Made by a program: the position numbers and the translations under genes. The notes beneath the pieces were generated by a model. The model saw only the letters and a program-made list of their open reading frames with translations. It searched no databases and had not been told where the DNA came from. From contig CAJXZZ010000024.1 of the NCBI GenBank assembly GCA_913065105.1, positions 1-36,425 on the forward strand: 36,425 nucleotides of DNA. Direction: 5' to 3'. The stretch comes from an uncultured Gammaproteobacteria bacterium (lineage in GTDB: Bacteria; Pseudomonadota; Gammaproteobacteria; SZUA-229). The stretch's first letter is position 1. Each line of letters starts with the position of its first letter. This document shows positions 9,747 through 17,981 of the stretch, piece by piece.

Positions 9747-11393
9747 TTATAAGTCATAACCAAGGCCAATCATAATTCGAAAATCATTCGACTCTGGCGT
9801 GTTGTTGTTTTCATCGGCAACCGGGCTGCGTACATAATCCCAAACGGCAGTCACATCAAAATCCAGTTTGTCTGTTAATTCGGTCTCGATGGTTAACAGG
9901 GCATGGTGTGTGTAGTTACCGGTCTCGTTATCGCCCAGGCTCACACTGTATAGACCCTCTAAGTCCACTATCGAGTTTAGTTCGGTGTCAAAGTTGGTGC
10001 CAAGCGCTAAAGTAAGTGTTTTATCTGCCGGATCAGTACCTGCCTGCACGCTGACAAACCTTGTCTCCTGATAAGACGGCCCGCCTGTGATATTCCATTC
10101 AGTCTCATTGGTATTGATGAGGCTGTAACCGATACCAACACCGATGTTGATACGTCGCTCGATGTTTTGAAAAGGGTCGCGAAAGAATTCAGAAAATACG
10201 GGTGTCCAGAATAAATTACGAGAAAGAAATATATCGAAGGTTTCATTGAGGCGATGATTGTTGATGGTCTCAGTTTCCTGAACCTGGGTAAAATTACCCA
10301 GATAGTCCAGGATCAGTCTTGAGTCTGTGGTACGACGTTTAGCCGTCATTTTAGAGGCGAAGTCTGTTTGATCAGTATTGCCCCTGCGGACATTAACGCT
10401 GAATGTAACTTTTGATTTCCACAAACTTATCTCTGTTTCTTTTCCAGAGGCAATGGTTAATAGATCACTTCGCTCATAAGTTTTTTCATCATAGTCTGTT
10501 TTGACGTTTACTTTATCGCCTCTGACTTCGATTACTCCTGTAATGCTCACACGGCCAAGACTGTCGAAACGTAAACTGTAAGGTTCGTAGCTTTTTAAAT
10601 ATTTAACATTTTTCCATTTGATGACCAGATCATTCAGCTCATCACTATCGAATTCAAGGCTGTCTTTTTGCATGACAGTAATACGGCCTCTTAACCATTC
10701 GCCAGATTTTAGTTGTAACCAGTCAGCATTTACGGAAATCGGGTATGTCTCAGTCCATTTTGTTGTTTTTTGTTTCTGCTCCGTCTTAACTCCTGTTATT
10801 TCAGTTTTATCTATTTCCTGTTCTGTTTCTGTATCAACGATAATTTGTGTTACAGGATCAGTGCTTTCGGGTTCAAGATCAGATGGGTCGCCAGGTTTTA
10901 TGTGTTTATCTTCTGCGGGTGGTTGCGGTGCTGACTCAGAAGCTTGAATGGCAGGTTCGCTTGCAAGTGTTTTAGGCTCATAACTGGGTTGCGGCTGTAA
11001 ATCAATTAACGGTGGTTGCGGTGTTGCGGTAACAGGCTGTTCAATGACCAGGTCGTTTTTTACACCTAAGTTATTATCGATGCTTTCGGGTTCATAAATG
11101 GGTTGTGCCTGTGTGTCGATCGCTGGTGGTTGAGGTGTTGCTTCGGTTGCAGAATCATCGATTAGTAATTTCTGGTCCACATCCTGTGTTTGTGAATTAT
11201 CTTCTGTGGTCGCTTTTTCTACTGCATCAGATTCTTGCTCAGGTTCTGGATCAGCTGACACTGTTTGATCCGTAAGAGCGGGTGTTTGGGTTTCAGTAGT
11301 AATGCTTTCTTCTGCGTACACGGGCAATGTGAAACAGATGCACAATAAAGTGACTGAGAGAAAAATATTTTTTAAAGTTCGGAGCGTTTCCAA
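9747..11393 (-). CDS. DUF481 outer-membrane protein with a long Pro/Gln/Glu-rich N-terminal segment
   Basis: Signal peptide; low-complexity repeats; then WLQLKSGEWLRGRITVMQKDSLEFDSDEL and barrel strands typical of DUF481. Confidence 0.8.
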   Translation of the reverse strand: METLRTLKNIFLSVTLLCICFTLPVYAEESITTETQTPALTDQTVSADPEPEQESDAVEKATTEDNSQTQDVDQKLLIDDSATEATPQPPAIDTQAQPIYEPESIDNNLGVKNDLVIEQPVTATPQPPLIDLQPQPSYEPKTLASEPAIQASESAPQPPAEDKHIKPGDPSDLEPESTDPVTQIIVDTETEQEIDKTEITGVKTEQKQKTTKWTETYPISVNADWLQLKSGEWLRGRITVMQKDSLEFDSDELNDLVIKWKNVKYLKSYEPYSLRFDSLGRVSITGVIEVRGDKVNVKTDYDEKTYERSDLLTIASGKETEISLWKSKVTFSVNVRRGNTDQTDFASKMTAKRRTTDSRLILDYLGNFTQVQETETINNHRLNETFDIFLSRNLFWTPVFSEFFRDPFQNIERRINIGVGIGYSLINTNETEWNITGGPSYQETRFVSVQAGTDPADKTLTLALGTNFDTELNSIVDLEGLYSVSLGDNETGNYTHHALLTIETELTDKLDFDVTAVWDYVRSPVADENNNTPESNDFRIMIGLGYDL

Positions 11394-11402
11394 AGGTTTA
11401 AT

Positions 11403-12044
11403 TTAGATAAAGTGCTGACTAAACATGGCGGCTGTATTTTTGATGTCATCAGTAGCAAATAAACTACTGATGACGGCTGCCATATCGGTACCCTGCTGTA
11501 TTAGTAGATTGATATTTTCGTTGTTTATTCCGCCGATGGCACACACTGGTATGGATAGTTGTTGTTTGGCTATAGAAATGATATCCAGATCTGCATTGAT
11601 GGCATCAGGTTTTGTCGGCGATGAAAACATTGCACCGAAAGCGACATAGCTCGCTGTGTTTTTCTCAGCGCTAATGGCCAGCTCTATATTGTTGTAGCAG
11701 GAGATACCGATGATGGCGTCATCACCAAGTATCTGCCTTGCACTTGAGATGGAGGTGTCGTTTTTACCCAGATGTACGCCATGCGCATCGACTGCCTTTG
11801 CAAGTTCGATGTCATCATTGATGATAAGAATGGCCTGGTATCGCTCACATAACGAACGTAGTGAATTCGCCTGTTGCAGTCTTTTTTGCAGATTATCGGA
11901 TTTGTCGCGGTACTGGATGATGCTGGCACCGCCCTGTAATGCAGATTCTACCGCCCGGTTAAATTCACTTTCAGCGATCAGCTGGTCGTCGGTTATTGCG
12001 TAGAGCCCTTTAAGTCTGTCGTAAGGTGCATTTGACAGTGTCAC
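11403..12044 (-). CDS. thiE: Thiamine-phosphate synthase
   Basis: LYAITDDQL, GGASIIQYRDK, GVHLGKNDTSISSAR, ASYVAFGAMFSSPTKP; GTG start overlapping the thiD stop (GTGA). Confidence 0.92.
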   Translation of the reverse strand: MTLSNAPYDRLKGLYAITDDQLIAESEFNRAVESALQGGASIIQYRDKSDNLQKRLQQANSLRSLCERYQAILIINDDIELAKAVDAHGVHLGKNDTSISSARQILGDDAIIGISCYNNIELAISAEKNTASYVAFGAMFSSPTKPDAINADLDIISIAKQQLSIPVCAIGGINNENINLLIQQGTDMAAVISSLFATDDIKNTAAMFSQHFI

Positions 12045-12832
12045 TTTTTATCCCAGAAAAAACGGTTGGGATGGTATTGTCCCATGCCGATGCGATTAGC
12101 ATGAACCAGCGTTTTATGGGTGTATTCGAGGCCTTTTCTAACAGCGCCAAGTACATTCTGTCCAAGCGCAATCTGTGCGGCGATGCTTGAGGCAAGCGTG
12201 CATCCTGAACCATGATATTTATGCGGCAGGCGTTCGTTATGAAAAGTTTCCAGCTCACGATTATTGCTGAACAAGGTGTGTACCACATCGGCTGTTTTAC
12301 CGTGGGTGCCGGTTAATAAAATGTATTCGACCTCTGATTCTAATAAACCCATCGCTGCGGCTGTTGGGGTATCGGAACCAGGTGCGAGCGCATGCACTTC
12401 ATATATGTTTGGCGTAAGAATTTTGGTGAGGGGCAGCAGCAGGGTACGTACGGTATCGACCAGATCTTCGGTGCTTAGAGCGCCGTCTTTTTCGGTGCTG
12501 AATACCGGATCATAAATCACCGGGATATCGGGGTAATCGGTAATAATCGAATGAATTGCCATGGCGATTTCGGCGCTACCGACAACACCAATTTTTATCG
12601 CCGCTATCGGCATGTCTTCGAGCACGGCACGTGCCTGTTCGATGACTAGATCAGCAGGCATGGGAGCAAATGATATGACGTCAACCGTATCTTGAACAGT
12701 CGCCGCTGTAATGACCGATGCAGCGATGCAGCCGTGACTGCTCAGGGTTTCAATATCGGCCTGAATACCAGCGCCACCTGTGGGGTCTGCACCAGAAAAA
12801 CATAATACAACAGGGGGATTGTTTAGAGTCAT
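12041..12832 (-). CDS. thiD: Hydroxymethylpyrimidine/phosphomethylpyrimidine kinase
   Basis: SGADPTGGAGIQADIETLSSHGC, HKYHGSGCTLASSIAAQIALG. Confidence 0.93.
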   Translation of the reverse strand: MTLNNPPVVLCFSGADPTGGAGIQADIETLSSHGCIAASVITAATVQDTVDVISFAPMPADLVIEQARAVLEDMPIAAIKIGVVGSAEIAMAIHSIITDYPDIPVIYDPVFSTEKDGALSTEDLVDTVRTLLLPLTKILTPNIYEVHALAPGSDTPTAAAMGLLESEVEYILLTGTHGKTADVVHTLFSNNRELETFHNERLPHKYHGSGCTLASSIAAQIALGQNVLGAVRKGLEYTHKTLVHANRIGMGQYHPNRFFWDKK

Positions 12833-12932
12833 ATGTTATATCGCCGACTAGATTCAGTGGTTATGTTAATCATGACTATTCTAACGTAATCAAGAATGTG
12901 TACAATAGCTACATTATTTTCTGGAGGTAAGT

Positions 12933-13103
12933 ATGTCATATAAAACTTTAACCTGTATTGTCTGTGGTTATGTATATAACGAAGAGTTGGGCGACGAGGA
13001 ACACGGTCTTGCGCCGGGAACGCGTTGGCAAGATGTACCCGATGACTGGGAATGTCCTGAATGCGGAGCAGGTAAAGACGATTTTGAGATGACTGAGGCC
13101 TAA
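12933..13103 (+). CDS. Rubredoxin (56 aa)
   Basis: Read by eye, absent from the ORF track: [56 protein letters not shown]; two CxxCG motifs; GGAGG ribosome-binding site. Confidence 0.95.
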   Translation: MSYKTLTCIVCGYVYNEELGDEEHGLAPGTRWQDVPDDWECPECGAGKDDFEMTEA

Positions 13104-13122
13104 GTGGTCAACGCAGGTAAAT

Positions 13123-13151
13123 AAAAGGCTGCCACCATGGACGGCCTTTTT
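13123..13151 (+). terminator. Rho-independent terminator after rubredoxin
   Basis: AAAAGGC...GCCTTTTT hairpin. Confidence 0.65.
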
Positions 13152-13194
13152 GCATAGCGGACATACGCCTCACCACCATCCATGGGTATAAATA

Positions 13195-14163
13195 ATGAAA
13201 AAACCATCGGCAATCTTTTTAGATAAAAACTCACTTTATCCTGGTGATCTAGATTTTTCAGCATTGAATAATGTTGCCAGCTGGCGGTGGTATGACAATG
13301 TTAATGTCAGTGATATTCAACATTGTATTGAAGGTGCTGAAATTGTTGTAAGCAATAAAGTAGTTCTCGATAGAGAAGTAATCGCTAACAGTAAGAAGCT
13401 AAAGTTAATATGCGTGGCCGCCACGGGTTTTAATAATGTCGATATCGATGCGGCCAGACAGCAGGGTATAAAAGTATGTAATGTACGTGCGTATGCTACT
13501 TCTTCTGTAGCGCAACATGTTTTTTCTCTTATCCTTTCGCTCAATAGAAAGTTGTTTTCATATAAACAGTCAGTCACTGATGGCCGATGGTCACAGAGTG
13601 ATTTTTTCTGTTATTTTGGCGAGCCGCTTAGTGATCTTGAAGGCAAGACTATTGGCATCATAGGTTTTGGTGAACTAGGTCGGTCAGTAGCGAAGATCGC
13701 CCGATGTTTCGGTATGAAAATACTGATTGCTCATAGTCATAAGGTGGGAAGCGAGAATGATTTACGAGAGGAGCGGGTAGATCTTCCTACTCTATTGGCA
13801 GCATCGGATGTGGTTTCTCTGCATTGTCCTTTAACCGAGGATAATTTTCACATGATAAGTGCAAGTGAGCTCGGGATTATGAAAGCCGACGCGATTTTAA
13901 TTAATACGGCGCGTGGCGGTCTGATAGATGAGAAGGCGTTGTTGTATGCGTTGAAGAATAAGGAGATTGGTGCTGCAGGTCTGGATGTGCTCGAGCAAGA
14001 ACCACCTTCAGTCAATCATCCATTAATTAATTATCATGCTGATAATTTAATTATCACGCCGCATGTCGCCTGGGCAAGTCAGCAATCACGACAGAGACTG
14101 GTTAATGAAATAGCAAAAAATATTCAGGCTTATGTGGACGGGCAGCAACGTAACATCGTTTAG
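13195..14163 (+). CDS. D-2-hydroxyacid dehydrogenase (glycerate dehydrogenase-like)
   Basis: GKTIGIIGFGELGRSVAKIA nucleotide-binding motif, NTARGGLIDE, LDVLEQEPP, ITPHVAWAS. Confidence 0.9.
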   Translation: MKKPSAIFLDKNSLYPGDLDFSALNNVASWRWYDNVNVSDIQHCIEGAEIVVSNKVVLDREVIANSKKLKLICVAATGFNNVDIDAARQQGIKVCNVRAYATSSVAQHVFSLILSLNRKLFSYKQSVTDGRWSQSDFFCYFGEPLSDLEGKTIGIIGFGELGRSVAKIARCFGMKILIAHSHKVGSENDLREERVDLPTLLAASDVVSLHCPLTEDNFHMISASELGIMKADAILINTARGGLIDEKALLYALKNKEIGAAGLDVLEQEPPSVNHPLINYHADNLIITPHVAWASQQSRQRLVNEIAKNIQAYVDGQQRNIV

Positions 14164-14223
14164 AAAGCGGTTCTAATAAAACGTTTAAATTTTACCGCAG
14201 AGACACCGAAGAAGAACCGCTTT
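14164..14223. repeat. 11-bp perfect inverted repeat enclosing a half-copy of the palindromic repeat arm
   Basis: AAAGCGGTTCT (14164-14174) / AGAACCGCTTT (14213-14223), with ACCGCAGAGACACCGAAG (14194-14211) in the loop. Confidence 0.7.
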
Positions 14224-14238
14224 GAATTTATGAGCTAT

Positions 14239-14655
14239 CTATTCGCCGATGATGGTAATGGTGAGATTTCTTTTTTTTGGTTGCGTCGTCCTCTCCCATA
14301 AATAAATACCTTGCCAGGCGCCTAGTGCCGGTTTGCCGCGTTTTACTGGAAAAGAAATTGTGGTCTGTGTGATTGCCGAGCGCATTTCTTCAGGTATTGC
14401 GTCCATGCTTTTATTGATGACGTTGCTTACATTGTCACAGCTGGGGGCGAGTTGTGCGAGAAAATCAATGGTTTGATCTTTTGTCTCTTCATCAGCGGTA
14501 TCGGTTATTAACAAACTACTAAAACTGTTCTGCACAAAAAGCTGGCAGGTACCGGTATTGATTTTCGATTCTTGAACGATGGTACTTATCAGTTCGGTGA
14601 TGTCGGTGGCGCCTTTTTCCTGAGAGGCAAGTTCTATAGTATCTTGAAAAATCAT
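14239..14655 (-). CDS. YjbQ/UPF0047 family paralog with degenerate conserved motifs
   Basis: Same length and fold pattern as 14680-15096 (LGAWQGIYLWER...TITIIGE), but QHTSAS is QNSFSS and H-x3-EGxDDMxxHI is N-x3-DAIPEEMRS. Confidence 0.85.
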   Translation of the reverse strand: MIFQDTIELASQEKGATDITELISTIVQESKINTGTCQLFVQNSFSSLLITDTADEETKDQTIDFLAQLAPSCDNVSNVINKSMDAIPEEMRSAITQTTISFPVKRGKPALGAWQGIYLWERTTQPKKRNLTITIIGE

Positions 14656-14679
14656 ATCTCTATGTATGTAAAACTGGGT

Positions 14680-15096
14680 TTACTCGCCCATGATAGTGAT
14701 TGCGATATTTCTTTTATGTGAATTGGTTCTGTGTTCCCATAAAAATATACCTTGCCAAAGCCCTAAATCACTTTTACCTTTGTGTACAGGTATAGATAAT
14801 GAGCTTTGCGTTAATACTGTCCGAATGTGTGCCGCCATATCATCAAGGCCTTCAACTTTATGTTTGTACAGGCTGTCACCGTCTTTTACCAGTCTGCTCA
14901 TATAAGCATTTAAATCTTCACGAACAGTATTGTCAGCGTTTTCACACAATATTAAAGAGGCACTGGTGTGTTGTAAAAATATGTGACAGATCCCGGACTT
15001 AATGCCTGATTTTTCAATAGCTTCAGAAATTTGTTTTGTTATATCGTAGGTGCCACGTCCTGTTGTCGAAAACCGTAATTTTTGTTGGTGCAGCAT
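14680..15096 (-). CDS. yjbQ: YjbQ family protein (UPF0047, secondary thiamine-phosphate synthase type)
   Basis: LQHTSASLILCENADNTVREDL, YKHKVEGLDDMAAHIRTVLTQSSLSIPV, LGLWQGIFLWEHR. Confidence 0.9.
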   Translation of the reverse strand: MLHQQKLRFSTTGRGTYDITKQISEAIEKSGIKSGICHIFLQHTSASLILCENADNTVREDLNAYMSRLVKDGDSLYKHKVEGLDDMAAHIRTVLTQSSLSIPVHKGKSDLGLWQGIFLWEHRTNSHKRNIAITIMGE

Positions 15097-15203
15097 TAAA
15101 TTACCCCTTATGATTTTTAGAATTTAGATTATCTGAATGAGTCTAGTTCAAATCATCGTTATTGGCCTGCCATTTGCGGGATTTAAGTGATGAAACGCTC
15201 AGT

Positions 15204-16172
15204 TTAGGACTCGAGACATTGGCTAAAGTTTACCGCGAGTTGGCGCATTATTTTAAACCAGGCATTTTTATCGTTTGTAATGTTCAGGCCCAGAGGGTCT
15301 AACGCAGTAGCTTTTATAGACGTCTGTTTGGTCAATGAATCGACAATGGCGGGTCTGGGTTCTTGATAGACTAAACACTGAATATTGTTCTCGTCGATAT
15401 GCATCATTATCTGGCGCAGCTGTTTTAAGCTGGTGCCTGTTTCATCGTCATGAGTGACTGAATCGATCTGGTTCAGCCCATTTTCCTCTTCAAAATACTG
15501 GAAGGCATCATGAAATGCGATGAATGGTTGTTTGTTGTGTTTTAAGGTTGTTGTAATGAAATCTTTTGTCTGATCAATTTTTTCAAGCAGTGACAGAAGA
15601 TTGTTTCTATAGGCTTCAGTATTTATTGGGTCGTTGCTAATTAATGACTCAGCAATCTGTTTACTAATAGCCTTTGCATTTTGCGTGGAAAGCCAGACAT
15701 GTGGATCTATCATGTCTGGCTCGGGGTTAATTACGGGAGCGCTCTCAGGGTTTTCGTGAGAATGTTTTTTTCGTTTGCCGAGTAGTTTTAGTTTGTCTGC
15801 ATTCAATGCAGTTATTACCACTGCTGCATCCTGTTGTTGAATGATCTTGCTTAAATACGACTCCATCTGTGGGCCCAACCATACGATCATGCGGGCATTT
15901 GCCAGTAGATAGCGCTCTGAAGGACGCATGTTGTAATGATGCGGTGATTGCGCCTGTTTCATCAGTAAAACCGGGGTAGTCACGCCTTCGGTCAGATGAG
16001 CAACCAGTGAGTAGAGTGGTTTGATGGTAACCAGTATCGGGCCTGAATTGTTTGCCGAGCGGTCGCTTGAGTCGGCAGCATAACTATTGGTAGTCAGGAT
16101 AAGCACTAAAATCATGCTTAATAATTGCTGAAAAATACCTGTCGACCGAAAGGATTTAATTGTCTGGAGCAT
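15204..16172 (-). CDS. znuA: Zinc ABC transporter substrate-binding protein
   Basis: Signal peptide; TIKPLYSLVAHLTEGV, SPHHYNMRPSE, DPHVWLSTQNAK, AFHDAFQYFEEENGL; short His/Lys loop KKHSHEN. Confidence 0.9.
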   Translation of the reverse strand: MLQTIKSFRSTGIFQQLLSMILVLILTTNSYAADSSDRSANNSGPILVTIKPLYSLVAHLTEGVTTPVLLMKQAQSPHHYNMRPSERYLLANARMIVWLGPQMESYLSKIIQQQDAAVVITALNADKLKLLGKRKKHSHENPESAPVINPEPDMIDPHVWLSTQNAKAISKQIAESLISNDPINTEAYRNNLLSLLEKIDQTKDFITTTLKHNKQPFIAFHDAFQYFEEENGLNQIDSVTHDDETGTSLKQLRQIMMHIDENNIQCLVYQEPRPAIVDSLTKQTSIKATALDPLGLNITNDKNAWFKIMRQLAVNFSQCLES

Positions 16173-16239
16173 AATGAAATGGTTAGAGGTGCATTGCAGT
16201 GTTTATAATCGCCATATTACCATGTAACATTCGTGCGTT

Positions 16240-17058
16240 ATGTTAGAGACTCATCAACAATCAGGTGAAAACAGGGCTTTATTGGTCGCGGACAGTATTG
16301 GCTATAAAATACGTGGTAAGACAATACTCACGGATGTGAGCCTGCAGGTACAAAAAAAGGAAATTATTACTTTAATTGGCCCTAATGGCGCGGGAAAAAC
16401 CAGTCTGATCCGCATCCTGCTAGGACTCAGTCATGCCAGTTCCGGCAAAGTCGAACGCAAGCAAAATTTACGAATTGGTTATGTGCCGCAACGTATACAG
16501 GTGCCTGACGTTATGCCTTTACGTGTCTGTGATTTTTTAAACGTCGCTGGAAAGTATGACATTGCCCAGTGTCAGCAGATACTTGATGAAGTGAATTGTG
16601 GTTCATTATTATATTCACCGATGCAGGGGATTTCTGGTGGTGAAATGCAGCGTGTATTACTGGCTCGTGCATTATTAAAAAAACCGGAGCTTCTAGTACT
16701 GGATGAGCCTGCTTCGGGTATGGATGTCATCGGTCAACAAGCCCTGTATGAGACCATCAGAAACATTCGCGATAAACATGATTGTGGCATATTAATGGTG
16801 TCACATGACCTGCATCTGGTGATGGCGGCGACGGATCGTGTTATCTGTTTGAATACGCATATCTGTTGTACCGGTCATCCAGATGATGTGAGTGAACATC
16901 CTGAGTATTTAAAACTGTTTGGTGATGCGATCGATGGGTTGGCGCTGTATTCACATCATCACGATCATGAACATGATATACATGGCAATATTGTTGCTTC
17001 TGAACATTGCAACAGTTGTGAGCACAATGAACATAAAGAGTCGCAGGATAAAAGCTGA
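16240..17058 (+). CDS. znuC: Zinc ABC transporter ATP-binding protein
   Basis: Walker A GPNGAGKTS, signature SGGEMQRVLLARALL, Walker B LLVLDEPASGMD; His-rich C terminus. Confidence 0.92.
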   Translation: MLETHQQSGENRALLVADSIGYKIRGKTILTDVSLQVQKKEIITLIGPNGAGKTSLIRILLGLSHASSGKVERKQNLRIGYVPQRIQVPDVMPLRVCDFLNVAGKYDIAQCQQILDEVNCGSLLYSPMQGISGGEMQRVLLARALLKKPELLVLDEPASGMDVIGQQALYETIRNIRDKHDCGILMVSHDLHLVMAATDRVICLNTHICCTGHPDDVSEHPEYLKLFGDAIDGLALYSHHHDHEHDIHGNIVASEHCNSCEHNEHKESQDKS

Positions 17059-17858
17059 TGATGGCCCTGTTGAATGATAGTTTCATTATATATGCACTGG
17101 CAGCGGGCATTGCACTGGCGCTGGTTGTCGGACCTTTAGGCAGTGTCGTCGTCTGGAGACGCATGGCCTATTTTGGTGACACGCTCGCGCATGCGGCGCT
17201 GTTAGGTGTGGCGTTGGCTATCGCGGCGGAACAATTGCCGATAGTCGGAGTAGGGGTGATCGGAGTATCGATCGCTGTTTTATTATTCTGGTTAGAGAAG
17301 CAGCGAGATTTGTCGACGGATACCTTGTTGGGCATCCTGTCACATAGCGCACTGGCGTTAGGCTTGATTGTTTTTTCGGTGATTCAGGCACAGGGTTTTA
17401 ATATTAATTTAATGTCGTATTTATTTGGTGATCTGCTGGCAGTAAATCAGTCTGACCTTATTCTTATGTACGGCAGTGTTTTTATTATATTGCTGGTATT
17501 TAGCCAGATACTTTCGCCATTGATATCTATCTCGGTTAATGAAGAACTGGCACGTGTTGATGGTGTCGCTGTAGAAAAAATACGTTTTATATTTATGATA
17601 CTGCTCGCGATGGTGATCGCAGTAGCTTTAAAAGTGGTTGGCATCTTGTTGATTACTGCTTTATTGATCATACCGGCTGCGACCGCCAGGCTTTTTTCAA
17701 AGTCACCAAAACAGATGGTTTTGTTGTCTGTCTTTATCGCCATTGTTGCTGTGTTTCTTGGGCTGTATTCGTCACTCAGCTGGGACTTTCCAACCGGGCC
17801 GGCTATTGTGGTTTCTGCGTCATTTCTATTTTTTGTTTCGCGTATCTTCGTTCGTTAA
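17058..17858 (+). CDS. znuB: Zinc ABC transporter permease
   Basis: GPLGSVVVWRRMAYFGDTLAHAALLGVAL; TGATG overlap with znuC. Confidence 0.92.
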   Translation: MMALLNDSFIIYALAAGIALALVVGPLGSVVVWRRMAYFGDTLAHAALLGVALAIAAEQLPIVGVGVIGVSIAVLLFWLEKQRDLSTDTLLGILSHSALALGLIVFSVIQAQGFNINLMSYLFGDLLAVNQSDLILMYGSVFIILLVFSQILSPLISISVNEELARVDGVAVEKIRFIFMILLAMVIAVALKVVGILLITALLIIPAATARLFSKSPKQMVLLSVFIAIVAVFLGLYSSLSWDFPTGPAIVVSASFLFFVSRIFVR

Positions 17859-17867
17859 AAACTTTTC

Positions 17868-17977
17868 ACCGCAGAGACGCTGAGGCGAAGAGTAAAGCTT
17901 TTATTTTAACGTTGCACCTGCGGCGCAACATTAAAATATTCCAGATGTTTTTCTCTGCGCCTCAGCGCCTCTGCGGT
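17868..17977. repeat. Long palindromic intergenic repeat, best-preserved copy in the window
   Basis: Outer arms ACCGCAGAGACGCTGAGGCGAAGAG / CTCTGCGCCTCAGCGCCTCTGCGGT pair 23 of 25; inner arms TTTTAACGTTGC / GCAACATTAAAA pair 11 of 12. Confidence 0.85.
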
Positions 17978-17981
17978 AATA

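Noticed and set aside
10618-10947. 109-aa plus-strand ORF inside the DUF481 gene
   Set aside because: Antisense to a supported coding region; low-complexity Ser/Cys/Val translation reflects the repeated codons opposite.
12833-12932. TPP riboswitch upstream of thiD
   Set aside because: No recognisable THI-box sequence such as CTGAGA in the roughly 100-bp divergent region.
16201-16250. Zur box between znuA and znuC
   Set aside because: TAACAT-N9-ATGTTA is present, but its half-sites are in the opposite order from the ATGTTAT...ATAACAT consensus, and it overlaps the znuC start; not convincing.
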